Source of the DNA: Ureibacillus yapensis
Lineage (GTDB): Bacteria > Bacillota > Bacilli > Bacillales_A > Planococcaceae
Length of the DNA stretch: 64,000 nt
NCBI RefSeq assembly: GCF_003515775.1
Contig: NZ_QWEI01000010.1
Span: forward strand, 1-64,000
Direction of reading: 5' to 3'
The position numbers and the translations under genes are program-made. Shown here in pieces: positions 9,018 through 20,102 of the stretch. The notes beneath the pieces are model-generated. The model was not told where the DNA came from and ran no database searches. It saw only the letters and a program-made list of their open reading frames with translations. Numbering within the stretch: the stretch's first letter is position 1; every line of letters begins with the position of its first letter.

Positions 9018-10304
9018 TTATCTTGCTAGTTTAGCAAAAACTTTATGGAATGCTCCAACGGTTTTTTCAATATGCTCTTCCGTGTGAGCCGTCGAAATAA
9101 ATAATCCTTCAAATTGTGAAGGCGGTAAATAAACCCCTTCTTCAGCCATTAACTTAAAGTACTCGGCAAATAACTCCAAATCCGAAGTTTTTGCAGACGC
9201 AAAGTCCACCACTTCCTCATTTGTCAGGAAAAGACCAATCATCGAGCCAGCGCGGTTAATTGTATGGGGAATAATATATTTTGTTGCGGCTTCACGGATT
9301 CCGGCTTCCAGCTTGTCCCCAAGCTTTTTGAAATACTCGTAGGATTCTGGAGTCAGGCGGGATAAAGTCTCAATCCCAGCCGTCATAGCCAGCGGGTTCC
9401 CTGACAAAGTACCTGCTTGATAAACAGGCCCAGCAGGAGCAATGTGTTCCATGATCTCACGTTTGCCTGCAAACGCTCCAACAGGGAGGCCCCCACCCAC
9501 CACTTTTCCTAAACAAGTTAAATCCGGGTTAATGCCAAAATAGCCTTGCGCACAATGGTAATCCACACGGAAACCAGTCATTACTTCATCAAAGATTAAA
9601 AGTGCACCATGATCTTCCGTCACTTTGCGCAACCCTTCCAAGAAGCCTGGTTTTGGAGGCACAACCCCCATGTTGCCGGCAACAGGTTCAACAATTACTG
9701 CCGCAATTTGTTTACCAAACTTTTCAAATACAGTTTGAACGGCTTCCAAGTCATTATAAGCAGCAGTTAGTGTATTTTTGGCAATATCAGCCGGTACGCC
9801 TGGGCTGTCCGGCAAACCAAGTGTAGCAACACCGGAACCAGCTTTGATTAACAAAGAATCCCCATGGCCATGGTAAGAGCCTTCAAATTTTAATATTATA
9901 TCTCTTCCAGTGTAGCCGCGCGCGAGACGCAAAGCGGCCATTGTCGCTTCCGTTCCGGATGACACGAAACGAACCAGTTCTACTGAAGGCACGCGATCAA
10001 TAATGATTTGCGCCAATTTATTTTCCAATAGGGTCGGTGCACCAAATGAAGCACCTTTAGCAACTTGTTCCTGAATCGCTTTTACGACTTCCGGATGAGA
10101 ATGGCCCAAAATGAGCGGTCCCCAGCTTAATACATAGTCAATATATTCATTTCCATCGATATCTTTAATGATGGCGCCTTCACCGGATTCCATAAAAATA
10201 GGATCGGTATTAACCGATTTAAATGCACGAACCGGACTATTTACGCCTCCTGGCATTAAATTAACTGCTTCTTTAAATGCTTGAATCGATTTTTCATAAG
10301 TCAT
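9018..10304 (-). CDS. hemL: glutamate-1-semialdehyde 2,1-aminomutase
   Basis: 428 residues, PLP-dependent class III aminotransferase fold. It converts glutamate-1-semialdehyde to 5-aminolevulinate, the last step of the C5 route. Visible motifs are [12 protein letters not shown] at the N-terminus, the gabaculine-type region [37 protein letters not shown], and the Schiff-base lysine in [15 protein letters not shown]. It is last in the hem operon, 3 bp after hemB, and is followed by a strong terminator. Some Bacillales carry a second hemL paralogue (gsaB); this copy is in the biosynthetic operon. Confidence 0.97.
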   Translation of the reverse strand: MTYEKSIQAFKEAVNLMPGGVNSPVRAFKSVNTDPIFMESGEGAIIKDIDGNEYIDYVLSWGPLILGHSHPEVVKAIQEQVAKGASFGAPTLLENKLAQIIIDRVPSVELVRFVSSGTEATMAALRLARGYTGRDIILKFEGSYHGHGDSLLIKAGSGVATLGLPDSPGVPADIAKNTLTAAYNDLEAVQTVFEKFGKQIAAVIVEPVAGNMGVVPPKPGFLEGLRKVTEDHGALLIFDEVMTGFRVDYHCAQGYFGINPDLTCLGKVVGGGLPVGAFAGKREIMEHIAPAGPVYQAGTLSGNPLAMTAGIETLSRLTPESYEYFKKLGDKLEAGIREAATKYIIPHTINRAGSMIGLFLTNEEVVDFASAKTSDLELFAEYFKLMAEEGVYLPPSQFEGLFISTAHTEEHIEKTVGAFHKVFAKLAR

Positions 10305-10307
10305 GTT

Positions 10308-11288
10308 TTATTTCTCCTCCAACCAACGAGCCACGTCTTTTGCATGATAAGTCAGAATCATATCCGCGCCTGCACGTTTCATCCCCAACAATGTTTCCAT
10401 AACTACGGGTTTTTCTTCAATCCAGCCATTTTGGGCAGCTGCTTTAACCATGGCATACTCGCCTGATACATTGTACGCAACAATTGGCAACGTGTAGTTG
10501 TTGCGGATATCCCGAATAATATCCAAATAGGATAGAGCAGGTTTGATGATTAAAAAGTCTGCTCCTTCTTCAATATCCGACTCTGCTTCACGGAATGCTT
10601 CCAATCGGTTTGCCGGGTCCATTTGATAAGTTTTGCGGTCTCCAAACTGCGGTGCGCCATCTGCAGCCTCACGGAATGGCCCGTAATAGCTCGATGCATA
10701 TTTCACGGCATAAGACATGATTGGAATTTCTTCAAAGCCTGCTTCATCCAAAGCTGCACGAATCGCGGCAACAAAACCATCCATCATATTTGATGGTGCA
10801 ATAATATCAGCTCCAGCTTGCGCCTGGGAAACAGCCGTGCGGGCCAAAACATCCAACGAAGGGTCGTTTAAGATTTTTTCGCCTTCCACCACGCCGCAAT
10901 GGCCATGATCAGTGAATTCACATAGACAAGTATCGGCAATGACCATTAATTCGGGATGACGTTCCTTAATTTGTCGAGTTGCTTTTTGAACAATTCCATG
11001 GTCATGGAAAGCCCCTGTACCAACTGCATCTTTTTCTGCGGGCAAGCCAAAAATAATGATTGCCGGAATACCAAGATCCACTACTTCGTCCACTTCAGCA
11101 TTTAGCATATCCAGCGAAAATTGAAAAACACCTGGCATCGAACTGACCGGATTTTTAATATTTTCGCCTTCCATCACAAAGATTGGATAAATTAAGTCTT
11201 CTTTGTGCAAGTAAGTTTCCTTTACCATTGAGCGCATTGCTTTGGATGAACGAAGACGGCGGTGTCTTCTGAAATTAAGTTCTGTCAT
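10308..11288 (-). CDS. hemB: delta-aminolevulinic acid dehydratase (porphobilinogen synthase)
   Basis: 326 residues. It condenses two 5-aminolevulinate molecules to porphobilinogen. The two active-site lysines lie in [18 protein letters not shown] and in [14 protein letters not shown], and the metal-binding cysteine region reads [14 protein letters not shown], which is the zinc-type version. The start overlaps the end of hemD by 14 bp, consistent with translational coupling. Confidence 0.97.
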   Translation of the reverse strand: MTELNFRRHRRLRSSKAMRSMVKETYLHKEDLIYPIFVMEGENIKNPVSSMPGVFQFSLDMLNAEVDEVVDLGIPAIIIFGLPAEKDAVGTGAFHDHGIVQKATRQIKERHPELMVIADTCLCEFTDHGHCGVVEGEKILNDPSLDVLARTAVSQAQAGADIIAPSNMMDGFVAAIRAALDEAGFEEIPIMSYAVKYASSYYGPFREAADGAPQFGDRKTYQMDPANRLEAFREAESDIEEGADFLIIKPALSYLDIIRDIRNNYTLPIVAYNVSGEYAMVKAAAQNGWIEEKPVVMETLLGMKRAGADMILTYHAKDVARWLEEK

Positions 11289-12042
11289 GATTATTTTCCT
11301 CTCTTAACCTTATTTCTTCTATTACCGCCAACATCGTGTAGCGACTCGGCTGATAAGTAACAGAAGCTCCATAATGCTCCAATTTAGCTGTCGTGATATG
11401 GCCAATGCTTGCAAACTGTGGTTTTTGCCATCCAACAACCGGAGCAATATTTTCTGCAAACATTTCTACTGCGGAGGGACTTGCAAATATGATAATCGGT
11501 CGTTCTTTAACCTTTATCAACTCAGTGAGCGGTTCAATGTTGGATGGTTTTGTATAAGTGTCATATACAGTCCATTCCGCCACTCGAAAAGGCAAACCTT
11601 TTTTTATTGTATCCTTCGCTTTGCCGCCTCTTAAAAACAAGCATTCAGGCGAGTTGTCGGCTACTTTCGGAAACTCTTTGACAAATACATCCGCACTAAA
11701 AATAGATGGCACAAAGCTAACATGAAAGCCATTGTTTTCAAGTAGTTTTGCCGTTTTCGAACCCACTGCGGCAATTTTGCCGATAAATCGAGCAGGATTT
11801 ACTCGATGGCGTTTTATTTTTTCAAAGAATGCTTCTACTGCATTTTGGCTGGTAAAAATGAGCCAGTCAAATGCAAATGCTTGTTTCAGCTTCTCGAAAT
11901 CATGCTCTTCAATGATTTCTCTGGTTTCAATAAGCGGGAGAAAGAAAGCTTCTCCCCCTAATTGTTCGATTCTGGAAAGAACAGCCGATGTCTTGGAAGA
12001 CCCTGTGACAACCACTGTTTTTCCCTCGAGCGGTTTAGGCAT
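11275..12042 (-). CDS. hemD: uroporphyrinogen-III synthase
   Basis: 255 residues. HemD closes hydroxymethylbilane to uroporphyrinogen III. The family is weakly conserved; supporting features are KTVVVTGS at the start, the [15 protein letters not shown] segment, [13 protein letters not shown], the second-domain ASPSAVEMF, and [14 protein letters not shown] near the C-terminus. Position between hemC and hemB, with eight-base overlap of hemC and 14-base overlap of hemB, is decisive. Confidence 0.93.
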   Translation of the reverse strand: MPKPLEGKTVVVTGSSKTSAVLSRIEQLGGEAFFLPLIETREIIEEHDFEKLKQAFAFDWLIFTSQNAVEAFFEKIKRHRVNPARFIGKIAAVGSKTAKLLENNGFHVSFVPSIFSADVFVKEFPKVADNSPECLFLRGGKAKDTIKKGLPFRVAEWTVYDTYTKPSNIEPLTELIKVKERPIIIFASPSAVEMFAENIAPVVGWQKPQFASIGHITTAKLEHYGASVTYQPSRYTMLAVIEEIRLREENNHDRT

Positions 12043-12964
12043 CCAACTCAGCCTTTACTTTTTGAATAAGGTCATAAGCTCCTTGTTCCGTTAACTTTTT
12101 GGCTATTTCTTTCCCTAGTTCTTCCGCATTTGTACCTTGTAAAGTCTCTTTAAAAATCACGGATGCATCCGGAGCTGCTACTAAGCCAGTCATCGTAATC
12201 ATTTCTCCATCAGTTGTTGCATACCCTGCGATCGGTACCTGGCAGCCGCCATCCATCGCAGCAAGAAAAGCGCGTTCAGCATGTGCTTCTTGCCATGTAA
12301 TGGTATCCGTTAATTTTGCCAATTCATCCAAGAGTTCTTGATCATCGGCACGACATTCTATCCCTAATGTTCCCTGTGCTACGGCAGGCAAACAAATATC
12401 TGTATCCAAATATTCCGTCACCACTTCATCGTTCCAACCAAGACGTTTAAGTCCGGCAGCTGCCAAAATAATGGCATCGAAGTCTTCATTTTGCAATTTT
12501 GCCAGGCGTGTATCTACATTTCCGCGAATCCATTTAATCTCAAGGTCCGGTCTTGCTTGCAAAAGCTGCGCACTGCGACGCAATGAACTTGTTCCGACGA
12601 TGGCCCCTTTCGGCAAGTCGGCAAATTTTACATGATTATTTGAAATAAACACATCCCTTGCATCTTCACGCGGAGGAATGCAGCCAATCACCAATCCTTC
12701 CGGCAAAACAGCAGGCATGTCCTTCATGGAGTGTACGGCAAAATCGATTTCTTTATCATAAAGAGCTTGTTCAATTTCTTTTACAAATAAGCCTTTTCCC
12801 CCGACTTTTGATAATTGGACATCAAGGATACGGTCACCTTTTGTCACGATTTCCTTAACTTCAAACTCAAAAGTCGCCCCCGCATTTTTAAGTTCGTTGA
12901 TGAACCAGTTTGTTTGAGTTAAAGCCAACTTACTCTTTCTTGAACCAACAATAATTTTTCTCAT
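12035..12964 (-). CDS. hemC: porphobilinogen deaminase (hydroxymethylbilane synthase)
   Basis: 309 residues. It polymerises four porphobilinogens on a dipyrromethane cofactor. Signatures are [12 protein letters not shown] at the N-terminus, [26 protein letters not shown], and the cofactor-binding cysteine in [13 protein letters not shown] near residue 241. ATG at 12964 follows an AGGTAGG ribosome site. It overlaps hemD by eight bases. Confidence 0.97.
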   Translation of the reverse strand: MRKIIVGSRKSKLALTQTNWFINELKNAGATFEFEVKEIVTKGDRILDVQLSKVGGKGLFVKEIEQALYDKEIDFAVHSMKDMPAVLPEGLVIGCIPPREDARDVFISNNHVKFADLPKGAIVGTSSLRRSAQLLQARPDLEIKWIRGNVDTRLAKLQNEDFDAIILAAAGLKRLGWNDEVVTEYLDTDICLPAVAQGTLGIECRADDQELLDELAKLTDTITWQEAHAERAFLAAMDGGCQVPIAGYATTDGEMITMTGLVAAPDASVIFKETLQGTNAEELGKEIAKKLTEQGAYDLIQKVKAELDA

Positions 12965-12982
12965 GATGAGCCTACCTTTCTG

Positions 12983-13810
12983 TTAATACCATATATGGAA
13001 GTTTGATAATTTACTTCCCAGGAAGAAATTTATGACAACAAGCAAAAATATATAAATTTGTGCCCATGCAAAATTCAAGCCTGTCAATTTCCCGGTATGG
13101 TGAAGCACCAAGATTAATAAATAAAGGACTGTAATAACAAATGAGCCGACAATTTTTACATCCAGAATCGATAATCCTTCTAGTTTTAAGAAAGCCCATT
13201 CAAGCCCTAAAAGCAAACTTATGAATATTAGGGGAACCCCGATTAAAATGGAATAGAACATCCACCTGCTTGTTTGGTGCAAATCAGGCAATCTGGACCA
13301 AAGCTTTGTGTATTTTTTCTTTTTTAACAAGTTATATAAAATTAAGTATAATACCGAAAAAACAAAGGCTAATGAAAATGCTGCATATGATAAAATTGCA
13401 AATGATATATGAATAAACAACATTTCAGATTCCAGTGATTTTATTAATGGGTTTTCTACTTGCTCCGGTGCGAACAAATGAATGGTTATAAAGATGAATC
13501 CCAAAACATTGATAAAAAAAACTGGCAAATCTACTTTGGCTATGCAATGCAGGAAAATCGACAAGGTGACGAGCAACCATGCATAGAAATAGATTCCCTC
13601 GGTTAAAGACAAGATTGGAAATCTCTTTATTTCAAACATATAAAGCAGCAAGAAAACGGTTTGCAAGACCCAAACGATTGAAATAAGCCAAAATCCAATT
13701 CGCCGCACTTTCACACGTTTATAGAAAAAATCGATGAAATAGAAAACGATCCCGGTTGCATATAGAACAACCATGAGTTCGTAAAGCCTCGACATCGCTA
13801 ATTGTGTCAT
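12983..13810 (-). CDS. hemX: HemX, integral membrane protein of the hem operon (CcsA/CcmC-like)
   Basis: 275 residues, close to the Bacillus HemX length, with about eight hydrophobic helices beginning at MSRLYELMVVLYATG. It belongs to the cytochrome c assembly (CcsA/CcmC) superfamily. In Bacillus subtilis HemX is a negative effector of HemA level. Conserved-looking features are the LLTEGIYFYAWLLV loop and FIHISFAILSYAAFS, with histidine residues in membrane-adjacent positions. Start 13810 is chosen because GAAGGG lies seven bases upstream; a reading nine codons longer is less likely. It sits between hemA and hemC as in Bacillus, but a terminator-like hairpin precedes it. Confidence 0.9.
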   Translation of the reverse strand: MTQLAMSRLYELMVVLYATGIVFYFIDFFYKRVKVRRIGFWLISIVWVLQTVFLLLYMFEIKRFPILSLTEGIYFYAWLLVTLSIFLHCIAKVDLPVFFINVLGFIFITIHLFAPEQVENPLIKSLESEMLFIHISFAILSYAAFSLAFVFSVLYLILYNLLKKKKYTKLWSRLPDLHQTSRWMFYSILIGVPLIFISLLLGLEWAFLKLEGLSILDVKIVGSFVITVLYLLILVLHHTGKLTGLNFAWAQIYIFLLVVINFFLGSKLSNFHIWY

Positions 13811-13864
13811 TTCGCTACCCTTCTTCATTTTTAACATCTTTGCCTGGAGCTAATGCTTGTCTGC

Positions 13865-13915
13865 AAAAATAAGCGTTCCCGTATCTTTAAGTTTATCATA
13901 AAGATACGAAAACGC
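13865..13915 (-). terminator. terminator-like hairpin between hemA and hemX
   Basis: On the minus strand GGCGTTTTCGTATCTTTA pairs with TAAAGATACGGGAACGC across a short loop and is followed by TTATTTTTG. It lies in the 152-bp hemA-hemX gap and may attenuate the distal hem genes relative to hemA. Confidence 0.6.
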
Positions 13916-13989
13916 CTCGTTTTCAACACCGCTATTCTGCATCGACTCTAATCGTTGTTACAAATTCATGTCAATGGAAAGAAAACTTT

Positions 13990-15351
13990 TTAATAGGATA
14001 GTTTCCCATCTAAAACAGCTTGGTTTTGCAGACTTTTCTTAAAGTCCAATTCTTTTTGTTGTTGCGTGTTTACTTCTTCCATGACTTCATCTTCAATGCC
14101 AAAAATTTGTTGGAACAATTGAAGCTGCTGATTTGCTTTTGGAGAGTTTGCCAATTCCTTTGCTTGCAAAATAGGTTCTTTTAATAATTGATTAATAATG
14201 GATTTCGTATGTTTATTTAAAATTTTGCGTTCACGCTCAGTTAAATCCGGCATTTTATTTTCAATGCTTGCCATTGTTTCCTGCTGAATGCGATTCGCTT
14301 TTTTACGCAATGCTGAAATTACGGGAACTACCCCAAGAGTGGCAAACCAATCTTTAAATTGGATGACTTCTTGACCAATCATATTCGTAATTTCTCTTGC
14401 TGCCTGCTCGCGTTCTGCCAAATTGGCTTCAACAATTCCCTGCAAATCATCAATGTCATATAGGAAAACATTCGACAAATCACCAATGCGCGGATCCAAA
14501 TCGCGCGGTACGGCAATATCAACCATAAACAAAGGTTTCCCTTTACGCAGACGTTCCACAAATTGCATTAATTCGAAATCAATCACATATTCCGATGAGC
14601 CGGTAGAACTGATCAAAATATCGGCTTCCAATAATACACATTGTAATTCTTGCATTGATTTAGCATCCCCGTTAAACTTCGAGGCAAGCTTTTCCGCCTT
14701 TTCAAAAGTACGGTTCACAACAGTTATATCGCCGACACCGCTGCCATAAAGGTTTTGGATGGCGAGCTCACCCATTTTGCCCGCACCCAGGATGGCAACA
14801 TGTTTGTTCTTTAACGAGCCGAAGATCTTTTTGGCAAGTTCAACCGCTGCATAAGAAACCGAGACTGCATTTTCATTAATCGTTGTTTCGTTATGTGCTC
14901 GTTTCGCAAAAGTGACGGCCTGTTTAAATAGCTGATTGTAGATTGTACCCGTTGTACCAACTTCTTGCGCTTCCAAGAAGCTTTTTTTCACTTGTCCAAG
15001 AATTTGAGTTTCACCAAGCACCATTGAATCGATTCCTGTAGTGACACGGAAAAGATGGTGTAGCGAATCGTCATCTTCACGGATATAAAGATGCGCATCA
15101 AATTGTTCGACAGGAATATCAAACCATTTAGCCAAAAATTGCTTTATATAATAACGACCCGTATGCAATTGATCTACAACTGCATATATTTCAGTTCGAT
15201 TACAAGTAGAAACAATAACGTCCTCTAATATGCTCTTTTCTTTTTTCAGTGCCGCCATCGCCTTCGGAAGTTCACTTTCAATAAACGACAACTTCTCCCG
15301 GATTTCGACCGGCGCAGTTTTATAATTCAAGCCTACTACCAGTGTATGCAT
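13990..15351 (-). CDS. hemA: glutamyl-tRNA reductase
   Basis: 453 residues. It reduces glutamyl-tRNA to glutamate-1-semialdehyde, the committed step of C5 heme synthesis. It shows the catalytic cysteine in [12 protein letters not shown] at about residue 50, substrate-binding loop [24 protein letters not shown]-binding [13 protein letters not shown], and a C-terminal dimerisation helix region. The end is slightly longer and more Gln/Lys-rich than usual. ATG at 15351 follows GAGGTG. It is the first gene of the hem operon and has a candidate PerR operator about 110 bp upstream. Confidence 0.98.
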   Translation of the reverse strand: MHTLVVGLNYKTAPVEIREKLSFIESELPKAMAALKKEKSILEDVIVSTCNRTEIYAVVDQLHTGRYYIKQFLAKWFDIPVEQFDAHLYIREDDDSLHHLFRVTTGIDSMVLGETQILGQVKKSFLEAQEVGTTGTIYNQLFKQAVTFAKRAHNETTINENAVSVSYAAVELAKKIFGSLKNKHVAILGAGKMGELAIQNLYGSGVGDITVVNRTFEKAEKLASKFNGDAKSMQELQCVLLEADILISSTGSSEYVIDFELMQFVERLRKGKPLFMVDIAVPRDLDPRIGDLSNVFLYDIDDLQGIVEANLAEREQAAREITNMIGQEVIQFKDWFATLGVVPVISALRKKANRIQQETMASIENKMPDLTERERKILNKHTKSIINQLLKEPILQAKELANSPKANQQLQLFQQIFGIEDEVMEEVNTQQQKELDFKKSLQNQAVLDGKLSY

Positions 15352-15461
15352 GAACTTTACACCTCACAGATCTATTTCATAGATTCTATTCTAACATAAA
15401 GAGAGCGTTATCCACAGATTTATTGTGAACATGCTATGAAATTTATGCCCCTTTTATTAAA

Positions 15462-15476
15462 TTAGAATTATTATAA
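15462..15476 (-). promoter_or_regulatory. candidate PerR box upstream of hemA
   Basis: The 15-mer TTAGAATTATTATAA matches the Per box consensus TTATAATNATTATAA at all defined positions but one. On the minus strand it contains a TATAAT-like hexamer, so PerR binding could block a promoter. In Bacillus subtilis hemA is a known PerR target. The site is 111-125 bp upstream of the hemA start. Confidence 0.6.
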
Positions 15477-15651
15477 TTAAGTGTAACAAAAATTACATTG
15501 GGTTTCAATGGATACAATTTACTTTCCATCAATAATGTCGAAACAATGTATTTACATATAGTTGGATTCTGGATTCGGCAACAAACCATTAAAAAAGTGC
15601 AACATTCCAGGAATATTGACTAATCACCGATCGCCATGCTCTTAATATTTT

Positions 15652-15685
15652 ATTAAAATGCTAGCAAATATTGTCGCTAGCATTT
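15652..15685 (-). terminator. terminator of the surface-protein cassette
   Basis: A perfect 10-bp stem (AAATGCTAGC / GCTAGCATTT) with a 10-base loop, followed on the minus strand by TTTTAATAAAAT, just after the stop codon at 15691. Confidence 0.8.
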
Positions 15686-15690
15686 ACTGC

Positions 15691-18627
15691 TTACTCCATT
15701 TTAAAGTTTTTCGTACCCAGTATATTTCCGTCCTCATCATATGCAATAAATTCAACTTCTTTGTAGAGATAAAAATTTTGGAATCGGTCAATATTATGTA
15801 CTGCTCTAAAGACATTTTGCCCTCGATATACTAAATCAAAATGATATTCTCCCTCTTTAGAGTTGAAGCGCACACGAACTTTTTCCACTTTCCCGCAATC
15901 TAAAATGGCTGTCATGATGACATTTGAGCGGCTAATCTCAACATTGGCATCCGTATAAATTGAATCTCCTGCCAAACAGCTATTGTCTGGAACAACGGTT
16001 TGACAAAGGATTGCATCGATAATCGCTTGATAAGCGCCATGCATTTTTTCAATTTCGCTAATGTGGTAGAATTGGCCGCCAGTCTTATCAGCCAATTCTT
16101 TCAAAACAGTCAAATCCGTATTTTTTTGTTCGCCCACTGCCACTGCATATATTTTAACCTTTCCGCTCGCCCTTTGAATTACTTGATCGATTTGTTTATT
16201 CGTTGTCTTTCCGTCAGATACTAAAATAATTGATTTTGAAGTTGAATCACTAGCAATAAAGTGATCTAGCGCCAGATTTAAACCCTTCGCGATATTTGTC
16301 CCGCCTTTAATGTTATTGGCGTCAAACAAATTCGTTTTAGCTAGGACTTCTTCTGTAGTTCCTTCTGCCTCAAGGTAGGCATTTGAATTAAAGCGAACCG
16401 CAATATTATGCACTGCATCAAGCTGATGAATCAATTGTTTGGTTTTAAGTGACGCATAGTTATTGGGATCATTTTTCTTCATAGATCCTGACTGATCAAC
16501 TACATATGCCACTTCAATATCCCGGGTGCATTTATTCTCACTAAATTTAGGATTTACAAAAATCGTTTCCGTTATTTCTTTTCCAAATAATTCACCGAAA
16601 ATTGCCGTGTACCTTGGATCCAGGGATGAAGGGGAAAGGTTTACTGTAACATCGGATTTTCCTTCGATCACACTGTCTGTATAAAGAACTGCAGCCCCTG
16701 CATGACCGGTGCCTTTAGTATAATTTGCAGTATTGGTAGTAAACGGTACATCGCGGCTTATTCCATTATAGGTAATGTTCACGGTACCTTTATAATCCGT
16801 AATGACTCTTCCGCCAGGTGCTACCAATGAAACAATAATTTTCGTGTATTTTTCCATGCCATTAGGTTGAGCAGCTATCTTTTCATTTGCTTTTAATGTA
16901 TCCACGAACGTATTGGAACTATTAAGTTTCGCAACTTCTTTGCTATAATTTTTAGCCAAAAATTCCTTTTCGGCACCGCTTAAACTGTCATAAATGGCTT
17001 TGATTGCCTTTACACTATCATAGTGAACCATAGACAGTTGATTTTGATTGTTAGGGATAAAACCAATCAAATAATAAAAAGCTGCCGAAAGAGAAGAAGA
17101 ATTGAAACTGTATTTCAAATAAACATAATCCGTCAATTCTGGTGGCAGGTAATTATAGTTGGGTTGTCCATTTACGTTTGAATATTCCATAACAGTTGTA
17201 TTTTCAAATGAAGTTTCAATTGCAGTTTCATTTAGAAAAGAATCTTTCGTTGGAAACTCTATTTCAGCACCAATATAATTACGTAGCTGCTTATACATAA
17301 TTTGTTCAAATAGCCAATTGGAGATTTTTTGATTAGCCACTGTTAAATTAGCAAATTCATAACTTACTGCATTATCCTCAACTTTAGTAGACGTTGGGGT
17401 TGGATTTACTAAATAGGCACTGAACGTTTTGTTCCAGGCACTTAAATCTGTAAGCCGAATCGTACCTTGATCAAGCAGTGGCAGCGGCGACATTTTTACT
17501 CCTTGATTATCAGGGTTTTCTATCCATTCTTGTTGATCGGGATCATAAACTTCATAAGAAATTTGCAATTCCGGCTTGGCCACATAATGCAGGCCTACTT
17601 CTATATTTTTATATTTATAACTTGAGAACTTTGGATCTGTATTATTAATCAACTCGAATTTTATCGTATCGTTGCGCGATTCTACAAGACTCGGCGCCGT
17701 TACATAAACACTAAGCTCGCCGCCATCCGTTTCAACGATATCGGAATAAGAACTCTTTTTGGTTGCCGAGAATTTTGCGCCCAGTTGAGATGTCACCTTA
17801 AATTGAAGGGAGGTATCTTGTTCAATTTCCCTTCCGTAGCTATCCTTTAGCTCAATCGTAATCAATGATGAATCTTTTCCATTTGCAATTAACTCTTCAG
17901 TGGAAACTGATATGTTTTGCACTTCATTCTTTACATTCGGGTAATTTGATGAATCGTTTTTATTGCTGCCGGAAGGTGCTTTTAATTGGACAGTTGCTCC
18001 CCGAGATAAAAAGTCTATCGGCAGTGTTATTTTACTATTATCTTTTCCCGTTGCAGTACTAGTTAGCCCCTCAAAATTCAAATAACCTTTTTTGGCAATT
18101 CGATACAAGAAAACCGCCAAGTCTCCTCTTGTAATATTTTTTCGGGGGGTAAAATCGTTGTATGTTTTTTTGCCGGTAGTACCTTTCGTAATTTCTTTCA
18201 TATACAGATATTGAATGGCTTGAGCCTCAGATAAATCCATTCCGTTCAAGGAAGCATAAATACGGGCAAAGAGTCCCCGGGCGACATTCGCATTGCGTTT
18301 CGCTCTCATACTGTCACCGTACAAAGGAATATTCAAGCCACTGTAATAATCATAAATCCGATCACTCGTGAAACTGTGCGAGTAATTTTTATCCAACTTG
18401 GCAATCATTTTCATTAATTGCAGTTCCGTAACAGGAGCGGAGGGTTGAAACTTTCCCTTGTAGGGATGCATCAAATCATTATCTATTGCCCATTTAATCG
18501 CTCCGTATTTGGGATTGCTTTGTTTGACGTCTGTAATGGTTGCCGCTTTTGCATTGATCGAACTGATAGGCGCAATTGTCACAAATATGCACATTAAAAT
18601 AACAGCTATTTTTTTTACAATGTTCAT
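15691..18627 (-). CDS. secreted SLH and von Willebrand A domain protein
   Basis: 978 residues. An N-terminal signal peptide (MNIVKKIAVILMCIFVTIAP, cleavage near INAKAA) is followed by divergent S-layer homology repeats within about residues 35-185 (KYGAIKWAIDNDLM, DFTPRKNITRGDLAVFLYRI) that would bind pyruvylated wall polymer. An Ig/invasin-like segment near residues 230-320 and a long unassigned middle follow. A vWA domain lies at about residues 690-890 with an intact MIDAS: DQSGSM, GGTNIAKGL and VSDGKTT. This predicts a wall-bound protein that binds a ligand through a metal ion. It is the last gene of a three-gene secreted cassette and starts 13 bp after the SLH gene upstream. The exact role is unknown; adhesion or surface assembly are possibilities. 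Confidence 0.85.
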   Translation of the reverse strand: MNIVKKIAVILMCIFVTIAPISSINAKAATITDVKQSNPKYGAIKWAIDNDLMHPYKGKFQPSAPVTELQLMKMIAKLDKNYSHSFTSDRIYDYYSGLNIPLYGDSMRAKRNANVARGLFARIYASLNGMDLSEAQAIQYLYMKEITKGTTGKKTYNDFTPRKNITRGDLAVFLYRIAKKGYLNFEGLTSTATGKDNSKITLPIDFLSRGATVQLKAPSGSNKNDSSNYPNVKNEVQNISVSTEELIANGKDSSLITIELKDSYGREIEQDTSLQFKVTSQLGAKFSATKKSSYSDIVETDGGELSVYVTAPSLVESRNDTIKFELINNTDPKFSSYKYKNIEVGLHYVAKPELQISYEVYDPDQQEWIENPDNQGVKMSPLPLLDQGTIRLTDLSAWNKTFSAYLVNPTPTSTKVEDNAVSYEFANLTVANQKISNWLFEQIMYKQLRNYIGAEIEFPTKDSFLNETAIETSFENTTVMEYSNVNGQPNYNYLPPELTDYVYLKYSFNSSSLSAAFYYLIGFIPNNQNQLSMVHYDSVKAIKAIYDSLSGAEKEFLAKNYSKEVAKLNSSNTFVDTLKANEKIAAQPNGMEKYTKIIVSLVAPGGRVITDYKGTVNITYNGISRDVPFTTNTANYTKGTGHAGAAVLYTDSVIEGKSDVTVNLSPSSLDPRYTAIFGELFGKEITETIFVNPKFSENKCTRDIEVAYVVDQSGSMKKNDPNNYASLKTKQLIHQLDAVHNIAVRFNSNAYLEAEGTTEEVLAKTNLFDANNIKGGTNIAKGLNLALDHFIASDSTSKSIILVSDGKTTNKQIDQVIQRASGKVKIYAVAVGEQKNTDLTVLKELADKTGGQFYHISEIEKMHGAYQAIIDAILCQTVVPDNSCLAGDSIYTDANVEISRSNVIMTAILDCGKVEKVRVRFNSKEGEYHFDLVYRGQNVFRAVHNIDRFQNFYLYKEVEFIAYDEDGNILGTKNFKME

Positions 18628-18640
18628 TTTTTAGATTCCT

Positions 18641-20080
18641 CTATTCAAAAAAGAGTATGTCATCACGATAGTTTTGTTTTAAATCATTTTCCAGGTACTC
18701 CAAGAAGCGCACCAATATTGCGGAAGCTTGTGAGCGACTTAGATGCGCTTTAGGATTAAACTTGCCCGCTGCATCACCGGTCATTAATCCCAATTCACCT
18801 GCAACATAGATTGCATCCCTTGCATAGTCGGAAATTTTTGCGTCATCTTTATAGCGTGTTTTATAACCAGGGTCTGGCGCTTTATTTTCAAGTCCCAGTG
18901 CACGTATTAGTATCGTTGCCGCTTGTTCTCTTGTTAAAGAACCTTGGGGATTGAAGGTTTTAGGAGCTGTCCCGTTTATAACTCCTTTTTCAACAGCAGA
19001 AACCAAATAGTTGTAATCTTTCGCTGTCCTCTTTACATCTTTAAAAATACTGGTAGTGGATTTCTTTTTAGTATCTTCCAGAACTCGCAAGTCGACCGCT
19101 TTACCTAGGGCGACTGCGAAATCATAACGTCTCATTGGTGTATTAGGTGAGAAAAAGTTGGATGGATCATCCAGTATCCCAAGGGAATATAATTTTTCAA
19201 TTTCATCTTTTGCCCAATGTGCAGATAAGTCTCTGAATTTCGGAACAATTAAGCGTTCAACTCTTGGCATATATTCGCTTTTTAAATCAATGGAACCTGA
19301 CTTGGATGGCAAATCATATGTATATTCCGAAATTGCATTGGCAGTGCTTATAACGGCATAACCCCCATCGAAGCTGCCTAATGAAGCTGCATTTTCTTCA
19401 TAATTCAGAGTACGGGATTTTGTAGCGGAGGCTCTATTTTTAACAGTTCCAATAGTACCGTTTGGGTAAATGTACTCATATTCGGATATTCTAGTTTCCG
19501 TACCTCCCCAGAAGTTTTGGTAACCCACATTCCTGCTGTCAATATTCACAACAATCGTTTGACTAGGTTGTGTTTTTGTGGCAGTTGTCGTAAAAGTTTT
19601 TCTGGACAAAGCATTACCGGAGAAATAATCGGAAGCTGGGCGCTTATCCGTAACATTTCCCTTTGAAAGTTGATAATCCGATAAGGTATATGTAACCCCA
19701 CCCATCACTATTTTCTCACTATATTTTGTGACTTCCCCATTTGCGGTACTTTGGCCTATTCCATCATAATTCGTCACTTCGGAAACATAAGTAAAACTTC
19801 GAGTCAATTTTTCATTGCTCGGACCAATTAATGTCAGCTTGATTGTTTCAGTCAACTTCCCTTTGCTCTCTTTTTCTTCAACCTTTACATTTTTGCTTGT
19901 GCCTGTAAAAATAATGGGTCTGCCTGTTATAAAGACAACCTCTTCATATGTATATTCATTTTTAATTCCGCCGTTCACATCAACAATTTCTGCTTTAACA
20001 TTGTAAGGAATGAGTACCAAAATAAATAGTACGGCGAAGTACATTAAAAACACTTTTATCCCTGATCGTAGATTTGTCAT
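18641..20080 (-). CDS. secreted protein with three C-terminal SLH repeats
   Basis: 479 residues. A signal peptide/anchor (VFLMYFAVLFILVLIPYNVKA) is followed by an unassigned extracellular region of about 250 residues, then three S-layer homology repeats at roughly 280-470: FRDLSAHWAKDEIEKLYSLG, FKDVKRTAKDYNYLVSAVEK with LTREQAATILIRALG, and ISDYARDAIYVAGELGLMTG with LSRSQASAILVRFLE. The SLH block should anchor it to secondary cell wall polymer. The N-terminal part matches no family I recognise. It lies between an exported protein without SLH and a vWA/SLH protein, all same strand, so the three probably act together at the cell surface. Confidence 0.85.
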   Translation of the reverse strand: MTNLRSGIKVFLMYFAVLFILVLIPYNVKAEIVDVNGGIKNEYTYEEVVFITGRPIIFTGTSKNVKVEEKESKGKLTETIKLTLIGPSNEKLTRSFTYVSEVTNYDGIGQSTANGEVTKYSEKIVMGGVTYTLSDYQLSKGNVTDKRPASDYFSGNALSRKTFTTTATKTQPSQTIVVNIDSRNVGYQNFWGGTETRISEYEYIYPNGTIGTVKNRASATKSRTLNYEENAASLGSFDGGYAVISTANAISEYTYDLPSKSGSIDLKSEYMPRVERLIVPKFRDLSAHWAKDEIEKLYSLGILDDPSNFFSPNTPMRRYDFAVALGKAVDLRVLEDTKKKSTTSIFKDVKRTAKDYNYLVSAVEKGVINGTAPKTFNPQGSLTREQAATILIRALGLENKAPDPGYKTRYKDDAKISDYARDAIYVAGELGLMTGDAAGKFNPKAHLSRSQASAILVRFLEYLENDLKQNYRDDILFFE

Positions 20081-20102
20081 CCTTTAACCCCTCTCTTTTA
20101 CA

